Shown here: positions 58,200 to 64,000 of the stretch, in pieces
How positions within the stretch are numbered: position 1 is the first letter of the stretch
Layout of the letters: each line of letters opens with the position of its first letter
Source of the DNA: Orientallactaga sibirica
Lineage: Eukaryota > Chordata > Mammalia > Rodentia > Dipodidae
Direction of reading: 5' to 3'
Assembly: GCA_036365145.1 (NCBI GenBank)
Contig: JAEOAD010002712.1
Location: 4,483,001 to 4,547,000, forward strand
DNA length: 64,000 nucleotides
Program-made: the position numbers and the translations under genes
The notes under the pieces: model-generated
Databases searched by the model: none
Told to the model about the DNA's origin: nothing
What the model saw: the letters and a program-made list of their open reading frames with translations, nothing else

Positions 58200-58400
58200 A
58201 ATTTTCTGTTGTATCTACCTTCATGCTGCTGGGGAAAAAGTCTCCAGGGGAAGCTTCATGATGGCTGGGAAAAGATAGTAGAGTAGAGGCTGGACATCAC
58301 TTCCTGCATAGCAGGTAGAAAAGAGCAGCAAGAGAGTGAGCTGGGAACAGAGAAGGGAGAAACTTGGCTATAACACCCCAGGTTTTGCTATTTAAATAAT
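58200..58400 (-). repeat. MaLR-like LTR fragment, antisense
   Basis: GCTTCATGATGGCTGGGAAA and GGCTATAACACCCCAGG parallel the element at 56,436-57,025. Confidence 0.4.
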
Positions 58401-59059
58401 GTTTTCCTATTTCTCTGGCATCAGCACCTAAGAGCACTGGCAAGGTGGCATGGCAGTCAACGTCTGGTCCATAAGCAGTTTTCCAGTCTGCCATCTATAG
58501 CACAACCAGTGATGCATGTGTGAGCCATCCATGTTCTTACTAGCATCTGGTGTGGTCGATGTTTTATCTAAGACATCCTTGCAAGAGTGTCGTCTATCTC
58601 CTCATGATTTCAACTTGAGTTTACAATGCTCTGACAATGCAGGGAGAAGAGTGAGTGACATGAAGTTTGAGATTACATGTGCTGAGAGAACTCTGTGGAA
58701 GTACAGTGTACCCCCCCACACACACACTAAACTCTGGATTCCAGGCTTTCCATTTATAATAGAAGGTAAGAAGAGAAGCAGGTAAAGTCTAAAGCATAGC
58801 AAGGAGTATGACTTTCATAACAACAGCACTAAAGCCACCATCAGATCACTGTGGCCTTTCTGAAGGGACACAGCACTCACTGCTGCAGACAGAGGCAGGT
58901 TGGCGTCCCCCACCCCACGCTCCCACTGCTTCTTGGTTAATACTGACACACTTCTTAGAATTGAACATAACTGGTTCTCTACCTAACTGTCTCCATCAGC
59001 AGCAATGTTCACAATGCATAAATGTAAACTCAGAATTGAATGTTACCTAGCTTAAATAA

Positions 59060-59735
59060 GGGATGGATGGATGGATGGATGGATGGATGGATGGATGGAT
59101 GGATAGATGGACAGGAGAGCTGGGTATATAGTGGATGAGATATTGGGAGATGAATGGATGGGTATAAGGGTGGATGGGTGAATGGGTGAATGGGGTTGGT
59201 GAACAGGTGGGTTGATAGGTGGGAAAGGTTGTGGGGCATGAGTAGAGATGAGTGGGTAAGTGGATCAGGTAGTTAGAGTGGGTGGAGATAAGCAGGTAGG
59301 CAAATGGATAGAGATGATGGACAAATGATGAATGAATGACTGGATGAGGATAGAAGGATGGATGAATAGTGAGTCAGCAGAAAAAGATAGATGATGGATG
59401 GATGGATGGATGGTGGATAGTGGATGGATGGAGGAATAGTGAGTCAGCAGAAGATAAATGCTAGATGGATGGTGGATAGAAGGATGGATGAATAGTGGGT
59501 CAGAAGAAGATGATGGATGGATTGATGGATGGATGGATGGATGATGGATGGATGATGGATGGATGATGGATGGATGAATGGATAGTGGATAGAAGGATGG
59601 ATGAATAGTGAGTCAGGAGAATATAGATGATGGATGGATGGATGGATGGATGGTGGATAGAAGGATGAATGAATAGTGGGTCAGCAGAAGAAGATAGATG
59701 ATGGATGGATGGATGGATGGATGGATGGTAGATGA
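59060..59735. repeat. ATGG-type array with a higher-order repeat
   Basis: Pure (GGAT)n at 59,062-59,103, then diverged GATGG/GATAGA words. From about 59,340 a longer module (GATAGAAGGATGGATGAATA, then GTGAGTCAGCAGAAGATAG and a (GGAT)n run) recurs about four times. Confidence 0.93.
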
Positions 59736-59861
59736 GTAGATGGTTAAACCTCTCCAAGTCTTCAAATTCTGCTTGATAGTTACAACAAAGACCTAAAATG
59801 AAATTAACATCACAGTTTTGGAGGTTTGAGTCCACTAATGTGAAATCCTACCATCTGAAGC

Positions 59862-59982
59862 TAGAGAGATGGCTCAACCTGCAAAGCGGAAGGACACAAG
59901 TGTGATTCCCCTGTACCCATGTAATGCTAGATGTACAATCTCTCTATCTCTCAAATAATAAATAAAATATTTTTTAAAAAAG
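59862..59982 (+). mobile_element. B2-like SINE, internally deleted
   Basis: Head GCTAGAGAGATGGCTCAACC joins GTAATGCTAGATGTACAATC and goes straight to TCTCTCTATCTC, skipping the middle third. Confidence 0.75.
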
Positions 59983-59988
59983 AAAATA

Positions 59989-60192
59989 TGGTTGGAGAGA
60001 TTGCTTAGTGGTTAAGGGGCTTGCCAGCAAAGCCAAAGAAACCAGGTTCAATTCTCCAGTACCCATATAAAACCAGATATACAAGGTGGCACAGGCATCT
60101 GGAGTTCATTTGCAGTGGCTAGAGGCCCTAGAGCACCCATTCTCTCTCTATCTGCCTCTTTCTCTCTAATAAATAAAAAAAATTTTTTTTAA
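59989..60192 (+). mobile_element. B2-like SINE
   Basis: GGTTGGAGAGATTGCTTAGT head and CACAAGGTGGCAC-like motif changed to TACAAGGTGGCACAGGCATC. Confidence 0.88.
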
Positions 60193-60849
60193 AGAAAATA
60201 AAACCTACCATCTTCCAAATCTCAACAGATTTCACCTTACCCCTTATAGAAAAGGTTTCCATGACAACATAGATGAAACAGAAGGGCATCACTTCACATC
60301 TCATTGCCTACTCACTGTTTCCAGTTGCACTCCATTCGTATTCCAACAGAGGGACACAGGCACCACCTTTATGAGTGCATACCTGTGGCAGAACTCACTG
60401 TCTGTTGCCCAGTCCTGGGAAACTAACCAACTGAGCCGGACTGCTACACAGGCCAGAATCTGTGTCCCTAAGACAAGGCTACAGACATGCCCTCCCTTCT
60501 TTTGAAGTTTATATTCTTCAAACATCCTTCACAAGGCTTCCAAACCCCACCTCAGGAAACACCGGGTGGTGATGGCCCTTCTCACGCCTGTCTCCTCACC
60601 TGCCTCAGCTCCGCCTGGGCTGTGGGCACCAAGCGGTAACAGGAGGCAGCTCGGATACCTTGTTAGCTGCCTCTGCAGGGAAGAGCTAGTGTGAAGCTTT
60701 GGTGAGAACACCATTGGCAATAGTGTCAGACTGCTGAGAGTTAATTCCTTGTGCACATCTGACAAGAAACCACTCGGTGGAAGCAATGTTTGAGAGATAA
60801 AGAAGGAAGTCAATTGGCATTCTTTTTTCATTATTATTGTTATTAACAG

Positions 60850-61093
60850 CATATTTTTTAAAATATGTTATTTTTTATTTATTTATTTGAGAGAGAGAGA
60901 TACAGAAATAGGCAGGTAGAGAGAGAGAGAGAGAATGGGTGCGCCTGGGGCCTCCAGCCACTGCAAACGAACTCCAGATGCATTCACCCCCTTGTGCATC
61001 TGGCTTACGTGGGTCCTGGAGAATCGAGCCTCGAACCGGGGTCCTTAGGCTTCATAGGCAAGAGTTTAACCGCTAAGCCATCTCTCCAGCCCA
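60850..61093 (-). mobile_element. B2-like SINE, antisense
   Basis: TTATTTATTTATTTGAGAGA at left, GCTAAGCCATCTCTCCAGCC at right. Duplication AACAGCATATTTT on both sides. Confidence 0.92.
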
Positions 61094-63294
61094 TAACAGC
61101 ATATTTTGTATGGACACACCCTCCCCCTGCCCCCATTCCTCTGGGGACCGTCCTCAGTGGGGCTGCAGGTATTCCCCATGGGGTTGTGGTTAGACTTTGT
61201 AGGAACAGCAGTCAGTTAATTCAGGGGTAAGGAATGCCACTGGACATGACGTCTCAATCTGTGGCTCTTACAGTCTTTCTACCTCCTCTTCCGCAAAATT
61301 CCCTGAGCCATGGTGGTGTGTTTTAAGTCTACTTCAGTGATGAGCTCTTAGGAGCCTCTGGATCTCTGCTTTGACAGGTGTTGAGGGTCCTCAGGGTCTG
61401 TCTCCTTCACCCTGGTGCTCATTATTAGGTTCAGCATGGAAGCAGCACTCTTGCTCATCTCCCCAGTTCCTCTGTGTTTTCAGCTGGGGCTTGGCTGAAA
61501 TGGAAGGGGCAGTTTATCTCCTTGAGTCTCGCTACCTTTCGGTGCATGCACCCTCTGAAGAAGGGGATACAGCAGTTGGGAACCAATCAGGAAGGCGGAG
61601 CAAGGGGCCTTCTTCTACAGCAAGCTCGTAGGATCCAGGCAGCCCCAAGCCAGCAGCAAGGGAACTGGGAGATGGAGAAGGAATGGGAGCTCTGGACACC
61701 TCACTCCACCCAACTGGCATGCTTATGGGAACATGGATTAGTATATGCTATGAATCAAGTGCAGCAGCTGCTGAAATACACACTATATAGAGAAACATAA
61801 AAAAATCCTCCCAAGCAAAGATTTTAAAAAAAAAGTCCACCATCCAGAGTCCCAACAGCTGCATCTTCCTGGACGCAAAGGTCAGTGGGGGACCCTCATC
61901 AAGGGAATTTCGCCTCCCCAGACAGGGACAGGAGGTGGGTTCTGGGAAGACAACTAGTGCCTGAGATACTTTTCGCACATGGCTCGGACACAGCAGGAAG
62001 AGAGTGCCTGCTCACCAAGCGTTCCAGAGCCAACCCCAGGGGACCAGGCTTCTCAGCCCTGTGATACCCCACTGTAGGGAGCTGAGCCTTTGGGCGAGGG
62101 CTAATCAGTCAGGGATACAGCGAGAAAAGCAGCTCTTGGCCAAGACCCTCACACCAGGCCAGCTTTTCAAAAGCTCATGCAGGAGTATTTTTAGCTCTCA
62201 GGGCAAAGCACGCGGTGTCTCAGGTGGTGGCAAAGCCACAGAGGATTCAAAGCTAAGAGGCATCTGTGACCCGGCCACACACAGTCCAGTCATAACAACC
62301 CACAGTAAGAGCCCAGCTGTTACTCAGCCTTCTTCCAGGGACTGGCTTCTTCCTCATAGAGCCTGGCCACGGCCCAGAGGTCCAACCCAGAGAAAAGACA
62401 TTTCACCTCAGCCAAGGAGCTCAGAGGGAGCTTTATTACTTGTCATGGAAAAAGTACAAAAAGAATATTATGCTTTTGAAAGTAACTTGGCTCTCAGTTA
62501 GAAGAGGCGGCCAGGAGAGGAAGGAGCCAAACTTTGATCCTAGGTGCAGGTGGGAAGCAGTCTTCAGCAGTCAGGGCTGTAACCATAGTGCTCACGACTG
62601 TTGCCCAGCATTGCCCAGGGTTTATGGTGCCTCCAAGGGAGGCACCATGGGAGATAACTGTGGTCCAAATCCTCCACCCTGAATAAGCACCAAAAACAAC
62701 TCCCCAGATTAAGGCCATGTGGTGAGAGGCTAAAGCTGACGAGGCCAAGGCTGTGATCCAGCCATAGAGAGGGGCCAAACAGACACAGACTAGGCAGCAC
62801 TAGAGCCCAGCCAGAGTAGATCCTGCCTGCCAGCCATTTCACATGCCAGCCTGTGGTCACACAGGACAGACATACAGGGGGAGATGACTCAGGGCTTGCT
62901 TGCCACCGTCCAAGACACACTCAAAGTTCACCTTGGCCAGCATTAGGTAAGATGTGCTCTGCAGAGGAAAGGCCAGGCCACCATCCACCCTGGCCTAGTA
63001 ATGACACAGGAAGCCAAACAAGTGAGCTGGTGTCCGGGAGGCTCAGCTCCAGAGCCTCCGGGAGGAGGTTCTCGGACACCAGAACAGCCGGCTCAGCCCA
63101 CCCCTTGTTCCAGCAGAAGCAGCCAACACCATGCCAGCACCACACAGTGACCAGTCCTGCACTTTGTCTCCAGGTTCCCATGCAGCTGTGACTCCCCACT
63201 CCTGTCCCAGAACAGCCTGGACCAGTTCAGAAATAGACATTCACAGGACCAGACAAGGACTCTGCCCTTGAGGACTGTGGAGCCCCAAGAAAGT

Positions 63295-63370
63295 CGCCTC
63301 CTTTCTTTTCCCCAGGGTTGGGGGTTGAACCCAGGGCATGTCCTCTTCCCCTTAGCTACTTGCCAGCCCT
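63295..63370 (-). mobile_element. ID-type SINE, antisense, diverged
   Basis: GGGGGTTGAACCCAGGGCAT followed by AGCTACTTGCCAGCCCT. Confidence 0.5.
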
Positions 63371-63504
63371 CCTCACCTCCTTTGGGTGACCTCTCCCAGA
63401 AGCAAGGTCAACAGACAGGAGCAACAGCCACCAAGGGCCTGGCTTTCCCCACTTGCAAACATAACAGCAAGACGCTGCTGAGACCCCACAAACCACCAAG
63501 GCAG

Positions 63505-63625
63505 CAACATCATCCCCACTGCACCACTGAGGACATGGGCTCAAAGACCTGAAGGAACTCGCTTGATTTACACACCCTGAAAGTGGCAAACCTACAGTCC
63601 ACACCGAGTGCTTAAACCGCTACAA
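63505..63625 (+). mobile_element. MIR-type SINE fragment
   Basis: TGAGGACATGGGCTCAAAGA, GGAACTCGCTTGATTTACAC and GAAAGTGGCAAACC fit the MIR 3' half. Confidence 0.5.
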
Positions 63626-63724
63626 GTGTCAGTGGCCTCCATATGCAAAGGTTCCACATTTATGGGTTCAGCCACCCTTGGACATGAAATATTAAGAAGG
63701 GAAAAAATAAAATAAAATATTAAG

Positions 63725-64000
63725 AAGGGCTAGGAAAATGGCTCAGTGGGTAAAGTGCTTCCTGTGAAAGTATGAGGACCTAACCTCCGATCCCCAACAC
63801 CACGTGGAAGCTGGGTGTGGTAGCGAATGTCTGTAATTCCAGCACTGGGAGGAGGAGGAAGATAGGAGGATGGACCCCAACACCACGTGGAAGCTGGGTG
63901 TGGTAGTGTGCATCTGTAATTCCAGCACTGGGAGGAGGAGGAAGATAGCAGGATGGACCCCCACACCACGTGGAAGCTGGGTGTGGTAGCGTGCGTCTGT
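63725..64000 (+). repeat. B4-type SINE with an 83-bp tandem amplification
   Basis: ID-like head (GGCTAGGAAAATGGCTCAGT) then CCCCAACACCACGTGGAAGC at 63,792 and again at 63,875 and 63,958 (as CCCCCACACC). The period is 83 nt and the third copy runs off the window. Confidence 0.85.

Larger units (their letters stand above)
52220..64000 (-). other. Hhat: Hhat intron upstream of the first visible exon (partial)
   Basis: More than 11.7 kb with no recognisable coding exon on either strand. It holds B1 copies, B2-like, ID and B4-type SINEs, MIR fragments, a MaLR-like LTR split by two SINEs (54,046-54,897), antisense MaLR LTR pieces, an ATGG-type array and several dinucleotide runs. Parts of 61,100-63,280 show no repeat I can name and no convincing gene. 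The encoded N-terminus of HHAT must lie beyond 64,000. Confidence 0.85.

Noticed and set aside
62004..62501. Plus-strand 165-codon ORF
   Set aside because: Low-complexity composition, no family recognised, opposite strand to Hhat, and no promoter or CpG island nearby.
52220..64000. The preceding Hhat exon (N-terminal ~91 residues)
   Set aside because: Looked for its conserved tryptophan-rich segment on the minus strand and did not find it; it is presumably beyond the window.

Overview
This window is rodent nuclear DNA and lies inside one large gene, Hhat (hedgehog acyltransferase), read on the minus strand. Three consecutive coding exons are recognisable: 52,219-52,025, 38,903-38,688 and 27,940-27,769. 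They encode the equivalents of human HHAT residues 92-156, 157-228 and 229-285, with intact frames and consensus splice sites. Residue numbers come from recalled knowledge of the human protein. Everything else is intron. I found no other protein-coding gene, no RNA gene and no CpG-island promoter. The start codon, the MBOAT catalytic Asp and His, and the stop codon must lie outside the window.

The organism is inferred from its repeats. Dense B1 SINEs, ID and B4-type SINEs and ORR1/MT-like MaLR LTRs indicate a rodent. The commonest repeat, about 25 copies, is a roughly 230-bp tRNA-derived B2-like SINE beginning GGGCTGGAGAGATGGCTTAG and ending in a (TC)n tract and (AAATA)n. I associate this variant with jerboas (Dipodidae); that is recognition from memory, not a search result.

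Layout. 1-27,768 is the intron downstream of the last visible exon. It holds SINEs, MaLR LTRs, L1 3' ends, an L1 ORF2-to-3' fragment (about 23,960-26,790) and a 2.9-kb ERVK-like provirus (16,175-19,100) with two LTRs, a tRNA-Lys-type primer site and a gag matrix frame split by a SINE. 27,941-38,687 is a 10.7-kb intron with an L1 3' end, a degenerate minisatellite (30,590-31,030), a 355-bp polypurine tract (32,878-33,234), MIRs and a perfect CTCF-core match. 38,904-52,024 is a 13.1-kb intron dominated by a 4.7-kb, 35-bp-period minisatellite (41,334-46,075) and an L1 fragment (47,030-50,510) that itself carries an LTR-like insertion. 52,220-64,000 is intron with SINEs, antisense MaLR LTRs, an ATGG-type array (59,060-59,735) and an 83-bp tandem repeat that runs off the end.

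The most unusual structure is the 35-bp minisatellite. It is open in all frames on both strands, so it produces false ORFs up to 1,573 codons. It carries internal traces of an old segmental duplication and abuts the GT-rich tail of an antisense B4-type SINE, which may have seeded it. I saw no evidence of a previously undescribed gene system. The points worth following are the minisatellite, the stripped-down provirus and the CTCF-like motif carried by the dominant SINE.
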